From: an uncultured Chitinophaga sp.
Lineage (GTDB): Bacteria; Bacteroidota; Bacteroidia; Chitinophagales; Chitinophagaceae
DNA length: 43,953 bases
Direction of reading: 5' to 3'
NCBI RefSeq assembly: GCF_902168175.1
Contig: NZ_CABHOU010000106.1
Location: forward strand, 1 to 43,953
In this document: positions 25,740 through 33,165 of the stretch, piece by piece
Layout: each line of letters opens with the position of its first letter
How positions within the stretch are numbered: position 1 is the stretch's first letter
Notes under the pieces: generated by a model
What the model was told of the DNA's origin: nothing
The model's input: the letters and a program-made list of their open reading frames with translations, nothing else
Database searches by the model: none
Translations under genes and position numbers: made by a program

Positions 25740-26900
25740 ATGAAAAAAATTCCGTTCGCACTGCTGCTTTGCTGCCTTGCGGTACAAGCATTTGCCCAGC
25801 GCGCAGGCAGTTTTAATGGCCTTGATATGAACCTTGGTAACCTTTACCGTTTGTCCAATGCTCAAACGCGCTCTATTAGTCCCGAGAACTTTACCGGGGA
25901 AAAAGGTAAGGGCGGAATGGCCATCCCGAAAAAGGATGCGCCTGCCAACACTGCTAACGCTACCAATGCTGCCCGCGATCTGGGCCAGGGTTGGAAAGTA
26001 AACCCATTCGTCATCATTAAACCCGGCGAAACCTTCACTATGGCCGAAATAACAGGCCCCGGCGCCATACAGCATATATGGATGACGCCCACCGGTGTAT
26101 GGCGTTATTCCATATTACGCGTGTATTGGGACGATGAAAAGGAACCATCGGTGGAGTGCCCCGTGGGCGATTTTTTCGGGATGGGCTTTAATGAATATGC
26201 GCCGCTCAACTCGCTGCCTGTAACCGTAAATCCGGGCAGCGCTTTCAATTGTTACTGGATGATGCCGTTCCGTAAAAAATGCCGCATTACAATGGAGAAC
26301 ATCAACACAGAGCAAATGACCCTGTATTACCAGGTAGACTATACGCTCACAGAGGTTCCCGACGATGCCGCCTACTTTCATGCACAGTTCCGCCAGGCAA
26401 AGCCGGATACTTCATCTGATTACGTGCTGGTAGATAATATTCGTGGTAAAGGTCAATATGTAGGCACTTACATGGCAATGGGCGTAAATAACAATGGCTG
26501 GTGGGGCGAAGGGGAGATTAAGTTCTTCATGGATGGCGATAAACAGTTTCCGACCATTTGCGGTACTGGCACAGAAGATTACTTCTGTGGTTCTTACAAC
26601 TTTGACCGGGCAGGCAAATACACAGAGTTTTGTACACCTTATGCCGGTTTGCACCAGGTAATTCGTCCTGACGGTACTTATAAAGCACGCCAGCGTTTTG
26701 GTATGTACCGCTGGCATATCATGGACCCTATACGGTTCGATAAAGATCTGAAAGTAACCATCCAGGATTTGGGCTGGCGCTCCGGCGGCCGTTACCTGAA
26801 GCAACAGTCTGATATCTCTTCTGTTGTATTCTGGTACCAGTCGGAACCGCATCAGCCTTTCCCTAAATTACCCACCCGCGATCAACTGGAAGTGCTTTAG
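25740..26900 (+). CDS. Glycoside hydrolase family 172 (DUF2961) protein
   Basis: 386 residues with a Sec signal (cut after Ala-Phe-Ala near 19). The family pattern is complete: Gly-Pro-Gly-Ala-Ile-Gln-His-Ile-Trp-Met, Arg-Val-Tyr-Trp-Asp, Gly-Asp-Phe-Phe-Gly-Met-Gly, Tyr-Trp-Met-Met-Pro-Phe-Arg, Trp-Trp-Gly-Glu-Gly-Glu-Ile-Lys-Phe, and Gly-Thr-Gly-Thr-Glu-Asp-Tyr-Phe. The two conserved Glu regions about 20 residues apart are the known catalytic pair positions of GH172, which includes alpha-D-fructofuranosidases/difructose-anhydride enzymes and alpha-D-arabinofuranosidases. It stands alone, so the substrate is open. Confidence 0.92.
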   Translation: MKKIPFALLLCCLAVQAFAQRAGSFNGLDMNLGNLYRLSNAQTRSISPENFTGEKGKGGMAIPKKDAPANTANATNAARDLGQGWKVNPFVIIKPGETFTMAEITGPGAIQHIWMTPTGVWRYSILRVYWDDEKEPSVECPVGDFFGMGFNEYAPLNSLPVTVNPGSAFNCYWMMPFRKKCRITMENINTEQMTLYYQVDYTLTEVPDDAAYFHAQFRQAKPDTSSDYVLVDNIRGKGQYVGTYMAMGVNNNGWWGEGEIKFFMDGDKQFPTICGTGTEDYFCGSYNFDRAGKYTEFCTPYAGLHQVIRPDGTYKARQRFGMYRWHIMDPIRFDKDLKVTIQDLGWRSGGRYLKQQSDISSVVFWYQSEPHQPFPKLPTRDQLEVL

Positions 26901-27511
26901 CGTAAGTTTTTGGCATTGGGATGGAAGGGTATGTACCCGGAATTGGCCGGGCGCGTTACTTCGTGTACAATAATGGCTGTAAGAACGCTGTCGGCATTGA
27001 CTTCAAAGGAAATACCCTTAGCGGAAAAAATGGTATAGCGGTGCCCGTGCGCAGTATATGTTGCCTGCGGCATAATGTTATATTGCTGCCTTACACCGGC
27101 AATATTGCGGCCGGTATGTATACCTTCTGCGGTAGTAAAACCAGGTGAAGTTACACGTATCATTTTAACACGGCTGGTATCATCTATACCCATATTACGC
27201 TCCGTATAAACAGCGATGAGGTCGTCGCCCTCAGTGTGGCCTGCATACCAGATAGAAATCGCTTTGCCCATAGCAGCATCGCCGCTGTCCGGACGGCCCA
27301 GCCGTTCGTTTACCCTTGCTGCGTTTTCACCGATATTGGTAAGTCCTGCCGATTTACCGGGAATGATCATCGATTCGGCGGTTACTTGCGGACGGTTTAA
27401 GACGAGGGTATCGGTAGCGTACAGCTCACTATACGTACGATAGTTTTTAGTACGGTTATGACAACCAGCCAGCATTACTGCCGGCATAAAAAAATGTAAC
27501 AGGTACTTCAT
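26897..27511 (-). CDS. Lipoprotein of unknown function
   Basis: 204 residues with a lipobox ending in Ala-Gly-Cys (Cys17). The mature part is beta-rich with an Ala-Arg-Val-Asn-Glu-Arg-Leu-Gly-Arg-Pro-Asp-Ser-Gly-Asp-Ala-Ala-Met-Gly-Lys segment and alternating strands, which suggests a small soluble domain in the periplasm. It ends 4 bp inside the 3' end of the convergent GH172 gene (shared 26897-26900). No known family is recognised. Confidence 0.65.
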   Translation of the reverse strand: MKYLLHFFMPAVMLAGCHNRTKNYRTYSELYATDTLVLNRPQVTAESMIIPGKSAGLTNIGENAARVNERLGRPDSGDAAMGKAISIWYAGHTEGDDLIAVYTERNMGIDDTSRVKMIRVTSPGFTTAEGIHTGRNIAGVRQQYNIMPQATYTAHGHRYTIFSAKGISFEVNADSVLTAIIVHEVTRPANSGYIPFHPNAKNLR

Positions 27512-27569
27512 CGCTTAAACGGTCAAATGTTTATTAAAAATAACAAATACTCTGCCATAAGGTTGCAAT

Positions 27570-27600
27570 AAAAAAGGGCCGCCGTTATGAATGGCAGCCC
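27570..27600 (-). terminator. Rho-independent terminator
   Basis: Read on the minus strand, an 8-bp GC-rich stem (27600-27593 with 27583-27576, one G-T pair) is followed by six T (27575-27570). It closes the lipoprotein gene ending at 27624. Confidence 0.85.
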
Positions 27601-27623
27601 TCTTCTTAAGTATTTGTTTGATT

Positions 27624-28079
27624 TTAACGTCTGAATTCTGTGTAAAGCTGTTCGCCATCCACCGTTACCTTAAAGCGGAACATGGTGTCGTTCAATACAA
27701 TGATTTCGCTGGTGTCGTTGGCATAAAATACTTTTTTGCCGTCCCTGGTCAGGCACCAGTTAAAAGGGCCGCCATCGCTACCGCAGCCGTTGGTTTCGCC
27801 AAGGGCTTTGATGTACATGGTGCTGTCGGCCTTAAAAATATAGTGATCGTCAATCATGCAATCAGCCATCGAGTTCTCGTTCCCAAAATGGAAATCGTAA
27901 TCGAGAATACCGTCGTTGTTTGCATCGAAGCCGTTAAAGGTAATCTTCCAGTTTTTGTCAACAATCAGTTGGAGATTCTTTTGGTAAGCAGTCTGTGTTT
28001 TTTTGTCTTTTTTACAAGCTGTCGTCAGCGTAATGGTTGCAACTAGCAGGATGCTAATGCAAACGAGCATGTTTTTCAT
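27624..28079 (-). CDS. Lipoprotein with a Ca-binding-like Asp/Asn loop
   Basis: 151 residues with a lipobox at Cys22 (Thr-Thr-Ala-Cys-Lys-Lys). The mature part is a probable beta-barrel like a lipocalin, with a Trp-Lys-Ile-Thr-Phe start. An Asp-Ala-Asn-Asn-Asp-Gly-Ile-Leu-Asp segment has the spacing of an EF-hand or dockerin-type calcium loop. Two Cys around a Gly-Ser-Asp-Gly-Gly stretch could form a disulphide. Function unknown; short lipoproteins of this kind are frequent in Bacteroidota. Confidence 0.65.
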   Translation of the reverse strand: MKNMLVCISILLVATITLTTACKKDKKTQTAYQKNLQLIVDKNWKITFNGFDANNDGILDYDFHFGNENSMADCMIDDHYIFKADSTMYIKALGETNGCGSDGGPFNWCLTRDGKKVFYANDTSEIIVLNDTMFRFKVTVDGEQLYTEFRR

Positions 28080-28476
28080 GGGTAATAGGGTTTATTTTCG
28101 GATGCAAAGCACGTACTTTTTCAGGACAATGGGTTACAACGTTAGTTGTATGATAATTATAATATGAAAAGGCATTGATTTCCACAGTACTGTTGTTGCA
28201 TCACCCCAATATCAGGAAGTTAAAAAGCGGCTTCTTCTGCTGAATTGTACGACAATCGGGCACATTCATTTTGGCCCGGTTTTTATTATTTATTAAATAA
28301 ATAAAACACATTCACCTTATTAAAAGGTTTAGGGGTATAAATACAGAGGTAGAAATTGGCTGTTTCTTTAAAAGGAGCAGCCATTTTTCTTTTTTTTCAG
28401 ATTCCCGTCACGTTTTTATTTCCAGCCTTGTCATTATTCCGTAACACATCTTCTACACATTTAAAACGGACATACA
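28080..28476. other. Divergent intergenic region (397 bp)
   Basis: The region is AT-rich with no credible gene. It holds a palindromic AT stretch near 28289-28312, a weak CGGGC/GCCCG hairpin followed by T (about 28254-28286), a 6-bp stem hairpin with T run near 28355-28395, and a candidate sigma-factor promoter at 28406-28432. Confidence 0.5.
28406..28432 (+). promoter_or_regulatory. Candidate ECF41-type promoter
   Basis: CGTCACG, 16 bp, TGTC. The known ECF41 consensus, from memory, is TGTCACA, about 16 bp, CGTC; this site matches 5 of 7 and 3 of 4 positions with the right spacing and lies 44 bp before the ATG of the CMD-like gene. The CMD gene is followed by an ECF41-like sigma gene. Confidence 0.3.
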
Positions 28477-28935
28477 ATGACACCAAGAATTTCTTTTCAG
28501 GACACCAACAAAGGTTTTGCAGACGGCTTAATGAAAAGCGGCATGTACGTAAAAAGTTCAGGCCTCGATCCATTGTTACTGGAACTGCTGCACTACAGGA
28601 TATCACAAATTAACGGTTGCGCTTTTTGCCTTGATATGGGACATAAAGAAGCCATTGCCAAAGGCGAAACCGAATCCCGTTTACACGGCCTCGCCGCCTG
28701 GCGCGAGTTTCCTTACTACACAGAAAAGGAAAGGATAGCCCTGGAGTTCGCAGAAACGCTAACCCACGCCAGCAGCCGGGATATAGACGATCAACTGTTT
28801 ACATCGCTGAATGCCTTTTTCTCCCTCGCAGAAATTGCAGATCTTGCATTGGCGATAACATTAACCAATACCTGGAACCGCATCAACAAAACATTCCGTA
28901 CCCCCGCGGGTAATTACAAGGCAGGTGCCTATTAG
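28477..28935 (+). CDS. Carboxymuconolactone decarboxylase (CMD/AhpD-like) family protein
   Basis: 152 residues. The AhpD-type Cys-x-x-Cys motif is seen as Gly-Cys-Ala-Phe-Cys (48, 51) with His56 following in Asp-Met-Gly-His, and the helix with Ala-Leu-Glu-Phe-Ala-Glu. Such proteins are thiol peroxidase partners or decarboxylases; redox stress defence is a likely role. The sigma factor gene 54 bp downstream is of a group (ECF41) known to be encoded beside and to control CMD-type genes, so it is a probable member of that regulon. Confidence 0.93.
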   Translation: MTPRISFQDTNKGFADGLMKSGMYVKSSGLDPLLLELLHYRISQINGCAFCLDMGHKEAIAKGETESRLHGLAAWREFPYYTEKERIALEFAETLTHASSRDIDDQLFTSLNAFFSLAEIADLALAITLTNTWNRINKTFRTPAGNYKAGAY

Positions 28936-28949
28936 TAGTACTGACGGTA

Positions 28950-28977
28950 GTTGCCGGTAAACCCGGCAACTGCTTTT
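28950..28977 (+). terminator. Hairpin between CMD gene and sigma gene
   Basis: A perfect 8-bp stem (28950-28957 with 28963-28970) with 5-base loop is followed by TGCTTTT. It may be a terminator or attenuator that sets the level of the sigma gene. It overlaps the alternative TTG start of the sigma frame at 28951, which supports the ATG at 28990. Confidence 0.6.
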
Positions 28978-28989
28978 AATCAAGCTGAC

Positions 28990-29823
28990 ATGAGAAATTA
29001 TCAACAGGAGTTGTTCCCGTATGCATATAACATACTTGGCTCCGCCGAAGATGCTAAAGATGCGATCCAGGATGTTCTCGGCAATTACGTAGCAGCAGCG
29101 CGTAGTGATATAGAAAATGAGAAAGGTTACCTGGTAAAAGCCGTGATCAACCAATCCATCAATCTAAAAAATAAAAGAAAAGCAGTGAGTACGGAAGAAG
29201 TATGGTTGCCCGAACCGGTGGCTACCGAACAAGCAGATAGTGGCCTTCATTCCCGCGATATCGTTTCGTACTCTATGCTCGTGCTGCTCGAACAGTTGAA
29301 CGCGAAGGAACGGGCTGTATTTATCCTGAAAGAAGCCTTTTCTTACAGGCATGAAGAAATAGGGGAGGTGTTGGCCATTAGTACCGATAACTCCCGCAAA
29401 CTGCTGAACCGTGCCAAAGCCAAACTGGAACAAAGCAGGCAGCCCCGTGTACTGCCCCGTAAAGACGACGGTTTCCAGTTGATCGAAAAGTATATTGCCG
29501 CCATCCAGAGCGGCGATGCGGCCCGCCTCGAGCAACTGCTCACCGCCGATGTATCGTTCTACGCCGATGGCGGCCCGAACCTGAAACTGGTAATGCGCCA
29601 TTGTGAGGGCGCAGGCAAAGTGGCCGGACTGCTGCAATACGTGTACAAAACCTTCCAGACCAACTATACCACCCAGATGGCCGTTATTAATCATCAACCC
29701 GCTATCCTTTATTATGAAAACGGGCAGTTAAAGGTTTGCCAGGTCTTGGAAATGGAGGGCAACATGATCCGCCAAGTGCTGACGGTGTTGGATCCGGAGA
29801 AGTTGAAGTTGGTGGTAAGATAA
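28990..29823 (+). CDS. ECF41-type RNA polymerase sigma factor with SnoaL-like C-terminal domain
   Basis: 277 residues from ATG 28990. Regions sigma2 (about 1-60) and sigma4 (about 95-150, with Glu-Arg-Ala-Val-Phe-Ile-Leu-Lys-Glu) are followed by a SnoaL-like extension of about 100 residues. Three marks of the ECF41 group are present: Trp-Leu-Pro-Glu-Pro in the linker (72-76), Asp-Gly-Gly (193-195) and Asp-Pro-Glu-Lys-Leu near the C-terminus (268-272; Asn-Pro-Asp-Lys-Leu in the known form). In this group the extension takes the place of an anti-sigma factor, and a CMD-like gene next door is the usual target. No anti-sigma gene is present here. Confidence 0.9.
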   Translation: MRNYQQELFPYAYNILGSAEDAKDAIQDVLGNYVAAARSDIENEKGYLVKAVINQSINLKNKRKAVSTEEVWLPEPVATEQADSGLHSRDIVSYSMLVLLEQLNAKERAVFILKEAFSYRHEEIGEVLAISTDNSRKLLNRAKAKLEQSRQPRVLPRKDDGFQLIEKYIAAIQSGDAARLEQLLTADVSFYADGGPNLKLVMRHCEGAGKVAGLLQYVYKTFQTNYTTQMAVINHQPAILYYENGQLKVCQVLEMEGNMIRQVLTVLDPEKLKLVVR

Positions 29824-29991
29824 TAGTAATGATATGATTATTAATATTTTAAAGGACGGATACTACCTCGATTAGCCCTAATAAATATTACGATTTTAAC
29901 TAACAAAGAAACTTGCTGTGCAGGTTTCTTTGTTTATTTTTGAATACTTCTACAATGGGATTAAATTTTATAAGTCGAAATGTTGTTATAG

Positions 29992-31008
29992 ATGGAAAAA
30001 ATCCAGGTTCTCCTTTATTCTACACCAGAAGGCAGCGGTAAAATGGAAGTGTTTTTTGAAGATGAGACCTTTTGGTTATCGCAGCGTAAAATGGCAGACC
30101 TGTTTGGGGTAGATGTGCGTACCGTAAACGAACACATAAAAAATATATTTCATAGTAATGAATTGGAGCAGGAAGCAACTATCCGGAATTTCCGGATAGT
30201 TCAAACTGAAGGTAGTCGCGAGGTAAGCCGGGATGTTGAGTTTTACAACCTGGATGGAATTATCGCGGTGGGTTACCGTGTGAATAGTAAGGAGGCTACC
30301 CGTTTCCGTATTTGGGCTACCAGGACGCTACGTGAGTATATTATCAAGGGTTTTGTGCTGGACGATCAGCGGATGAAGTAGGGCAGACAGTTTGGCCACG
30401 ATTATTTTGAAGAACTACTGGAGCGCATTCGAGAGATAAGAGCAAGTGAACGCCGTTTTTACCAGAAGATCACCGACATCTACGCACAATGTAGTATTGA
30501 TTATGATAAAGATGCGGAAACCACACAGGTGTTCTATAAAACCGTTCAAAATAAGTTGCATTGGGCCATAACCGGGCAGACGGCTGCCGAAATCATTAGT
30601 AACCGCATAAGTGCCGGAAAGCCTAACCTGGGACTTACCACATGGAAAAACGCGCCAGGCGGAAAAATTCTTAAATCTGATGTAACGATAGCCAAAAACT
30701 ATCTTGCCGAGCAGGAAATCGACGAATTGAACCGGGTAGTAACTATGTATCTCGATTATGCCGAAAACCAGGCAAAGCGCCAGGTGCCTATGAGTATGAA
30801 CGACTGGGTGTCTAAGTTAGATGGCTTCCTACAGTTCAACGATTACAACGTGTTGAAAGATGCAGGTACAGTTCGTCATGAAATAGCGAAGAAGTTAGCA
30901 GAAGATGAATTTGAGAAATTTCGTATTGGGCAGGATCATTACTTCGAGAGCGATTTTGACAAGCTGGCAAAAAGGCTACCGGATTTAAATAGTAAGAAAA
31001 GCAAATAG
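29992..31008 (+). pseudogene. RhuM family protein interrupted by an amber codon
   Basis: The frame 29992-30381 encodes the N-terminal half of a RhuM (PF13310) protein, and the same frame continues from 30382 to TAG 31006-31008 with the C-terminal half, including the Glu-Leu-Leu-Glu-Arg-Ile-Arg-Glu-Ile-Arg-Ala-Ser-Glu-Arg-Arg-Phe-Tyr segment and the Thr-Gly-Gln-Thr-Ala-Ala-Glu-Ile helix. The only break is TAG 30379-30381, at the place where relatives, as I recall them, have Lys-Gln-Gly, so CAG to TAG is likely. Read through it has 338 residues. Members are found with restriction systems and virulence islands; function is not well known. The C-terminal half has an internal GTG/ATG only in later codons. 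Confidence 0.8.
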
Positions 31009-31245
31009 CTTTGTTAAACGCACGAGTAATGGTCGCCCTGTGCTAAAAACTGGTAACCACGTTTTTAGGAGGTGTCTATAATGGTATTTTATCCTAATCT
31101 ACTTAATGCAATCGAACGCCTAAGTAATTATAGTTGAATAAATCCCGGAAATTCACCATCTTACAAATCGTCCGGTGGCGCCGGGATGATTCCACGTTCC
31201 ATAACAGCGCTATGTGATCCGTTCATAATATTAAACTTAAGAAAT
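31009..31245. other. Non-coding stretch between RhuM remnant and sugar isomerase gene
   Basis: 237 bp without a credible gene. The long frame starting at 31186 upstream of the isomerase ATG reads as low-quality sequence and is not supported as coding. Confidence 0.5.
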
Positions 31246-32088
31246 ATGTCGTCAAGAAGAAGTTTCCTGTTGCAGTCTGCACTGGGAGTTGCTGCCACCG
31301 CTGTGGCTCCTTTGGCCGCTGTGGCTTCCGTTAAGGCAAAGGGTGATAAGAAAACCGCCCTCAACGTTGGGATGGCTGGTTATACATTTGCCAAGTTCGA
31401 CCTGGACCAGGCGATAGCCATGATGAAGAGAGTAGGCATAAAGTATATCTCCGTTAAAGATATCCACCTGCCACTGAACGCTTCAGACGAAAAGATAGCC
31501 GAAGTGAAAGGTAAGTTCGCTGCAGCAGGCATTACCGTGTATGCAGTAGGTGTTATCTATATGAAGTCGGAAAAGTCGGTAGACGAAGCTTTTGCTTATG
31601 CAAAAAGAGTGGGTGTTCCGATGATCGTAGGCGTACCTAACCCCGAGCTGTTGGACTATACCGAGAAAAAAGTAAAAGAGTACGATATCAAACTCGCCAT
31701 ACATAATCACGGTCCGGAAGATAAGCTGTATCCCGGTCCCGCAAACGTAATAGGTCTTTTAAGGAACAGGGACGCGCGTTTGGGCCTGTGTATCGATATC
31801 GGGCATGCCATGAGGGCAGGAGAGGAGCCAGGTAAGGCCATCCGCGAATACAAAGACAAAATCTTCGATCTGCATATTAAAGACGTAACCGTAGGTTCTA
31901 AAGACGGCAAAGCCACTGAAATCGGCCGTGGTGTAATCGACTTCGCCGGCCTGATCAAGTCGTTGGAAAAGATTAAATACCAGGGTATCTGTGCTATTGA
32001 ATATGAAAAAGACATGAGTGATCCGCTGCCAGGCATTGCAGAGTCGGCGGGCTTCTTCAGGGGAGTTATTAAAACAGTAACGGCTTAA
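31246..32088 (+). CDS. Sugar phosphate isomerase/epimerase, Tat-exported (AP endonuclease 2-like TIM barrel)
   Basis: 280 residues from ATG 31246. It starts with a Tat signal (Ser-Arg-Arg-Ser-Phe-Leu, then a Gly/Ala-rich segment, cut near 27-30). The xylose-isomerase-like TIM barrel follows, with His-Asn-His-Gly-Pro-Glu-Asp, Cys-Ile-Asp-Ile-Gly-His, Asp-Leu-His-Ile-Lys-Asp and Ala-Ile-Glu-Tyr-Glu marking the metal-binding strands. Members isomerise or epimerise sugars or oxidised sugars in the periplasm in Bacteroidota. The frame is open upstream to 31186, but the Tat motif supports this ATG. Confidence 0.92.
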   Translation: MSSRRSFLLQSALGVAATAVAPLAAVASVKAKGDKKTALNVGMAGYTFAKFDLDQAIAMMKRVGIKYISVKDIHLPLNASDEKIAEVKGKFAAAGITVYAVGVIYMKSEKSVDEAFAYAKRVGVPMIVGVPNPELLDYTEKKVKEYDIKLAIHNHGPEDKLYPGPANVIGLLRNRDARLGLCIDIGHAMRAGEEPGKAIREYKDKIFDLHIKDVTVGSKDGKATEIGRGVIDFAGLIKSLEKIKYQGICAIEYEKDMSDPLPGIAESAGFFRGVIKTVTA

Positions 32089-32095
32089 ATATTGG

Positions 32096-32128
32096 AAAGG
32101 CTCTGCTAACCGGCAGGGCCTTTTTTTT
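32096..32128 (+). terminator. Rho-independent terminator
   Basis: An 11-bp stem (32096-32106 with 32113-32123, one G-T pair) and a run of eight T follow the isomerase/epimerase gene. Confidence 0.85.
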
Positions 32129-32141
32129 ACTTTATGATATT

Positions 32142-32795
32142 ATGAACTTTACCAGTCTTCTTTTTATAGCGACCACCCTGTTAGCTGTATATTTGTTTTA
32201 TCGCGCCGCTAACTTTCACCGTCCTGTAGTCATATTACTCATCGCCTGGCTTTTGTTGCAGGCAGGTGTAGCCTTTACGGGTTTTTATGAAAATACAGCG
32301 GTGATGCCCCCACGTTTCCTGTTACTGGTATTGCCTCCGCTGGCCGCTGTAATTTACCTTTTAGTGAGTAGTTACAAATCTCGTTTCAGCCTGGCAGCGT
32401 TAACCTTGTTGCACATTGTTCGTATACCCGTGGAGCTTGTATTACATCAGCTTTATTTGCAAGGTAAAGTGCCTGCGAATATGACATTCGAGGGGAACAA
32501 TTTCGATATTATTTCGGGTGTTACCGCTCCATTTATATGGTATTATGGATTTGTAAAACCCCGCTTGCATCGGGGCGTAGTAGTGGCCTGGAATGTTGTT
32601 TGCCTGGCATTGCTGGCGAACATTGTGGTAAGGGCGGTGTTGTCTGCGCCTACACCATTTCAGCGTCTCGGTTTTGAGCAGCCGAATGTGGCGGTGTTAC
32701 AATTTCCTTATGTCTGGTTGCCGGGCTGTGTGGTGCCGTTAGTATTGCTGGCGCATTTGGTGGTATTGGTCCGTTTATTTCATCAGAAAAAATAG
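32142..32795 (+). CDS. Multi-pass membrane protein of unknown function
   Basis: 217 residues with six or seven membrane segments and very few charges. Notable parts are Arg-Phe-Leu-Leu-Leu-Val-Leu-Pro-Pro-Leu and a His-Ile-Val-Arg-Ile-Pro-Val-Glu-Leu-Val-Leu-His segment with buried His, Arg and Glu, which suggests a functional site within the membrane. Similar sequences of this length are common in Chitinophagaceae, but I do not know a function. It lies between the isomerase terminator and the tRNA-Leu promoter. Confidence 0.7.
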   Translation: MNFTSLLFIATTLLAVYLFYRAANFHRPVVILLIAWLLLQAGVAFTGFYENTAVMPPRFLLLVLPPLAAVIYLLVSSYKSRFSLAALTLLHIVRIPVELVLHQLYLQGKVPANMTFEGNNFDIISGVTAPFIWYYGFVKPRLHRGVVVAWNVVCLALLANIVVRAVLSAPTPFQRLGFEQPNVAVLQFPYVWLPGCVVPLVLLAHLVVLVRLFHQKK

Positions 32796-32820
32796 AATTT
32801 TTATTGATGAGAAAGAAAAA

Positions 32821-32851
32821 TTTGGAATTTATTTTCAACTTCTTACCTTTG
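32821..32851 (+). promoter_or_regulatory. Promoter of tRNA-Leu (TTTG, 19 bp, TACCTTTG)
   Basis: TTTG at 32821-32824 and TACCTTTG at 32844-32851 are 19 bp apart, the textbook Bacteroidota arrangement, and the tRNA starts 27 bp downstream. Confidence 0.75.
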
Positions 32852-32877
32852 CACTCCCTGACACAAAATCAGTTGCT

Positions 32878-32964
32878 GCCCAGATGGCGAAATTGGTAGA
32901 CGCACTGTGTTCAGGTCGCAGCGCTCGCAAGGGTGTGCTGGTTCGAATCCAGTTCTGGGCACCA
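32878..32964 (+). tRNA. tRNA-Leu (anticodon CAG)
   Basis: An 87-nt class II tRNA. The acceptor stem (GCCCAGA with TCTGGGC), an anticodon stem CTGTG/CGCAG with loop TTCAGGT, a long variable arm and the T-arm GCTGG-TTCGAAT-CCAGT are all seen, with CCA encoded. The anticodon CAG reads CUG Leu codons. It is the anchor of the repeat-bearing island downstream. Confidence 0.95.
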
Positions 32965-32970
32965 AAGACA

Positions 32971-32997
32971 AAACCCGCTCTATGAGCGGGTTTTTTT
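32971..32997 (+). terminator. tRNA-Leu terminator
   Basis: A 10-bp stem (32971-32980 with 32984-32993) and a T run follow the CCA by 6 bp. The stem AACCCGCTC/GAGCGGGTT reappears after two of the island sites. Confidence 0.9.
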
Positions 32998-33050
32998 ATT
33001 TCACGCAATTCAACCCCACTTTACTAACGCTTTATTCCCATGCAATTACA

Positions 33051-33062
33051 AGTTCGATTCCG
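33051..33062 (+). repeat. Secondary T-loop-like word after the tRNA terminator
   Basis: AGTTCGATTCCG lies 54 bp past the tRNA terminator. Comparable words occur at the same distance after the terminators of the sites at 34281 and 40021. Confidence 0.4.
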
Positions 33063-33165
33063 CTTCTCGTAATCCCGGAGAAGAATTAAATAAAACGATT
33101 ACTTGGCCCCGCTACTTTAATCGTCTTCATCCAAATGAGTATATTTGAATTACAACAGACATCAC

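Noticed and set aside
28951..28989. TTG start for the sigma factor gene
   Set aside because: It lies within the hairpin at 28950-28977, and ATG 28990 gives the normal sigma2 start.
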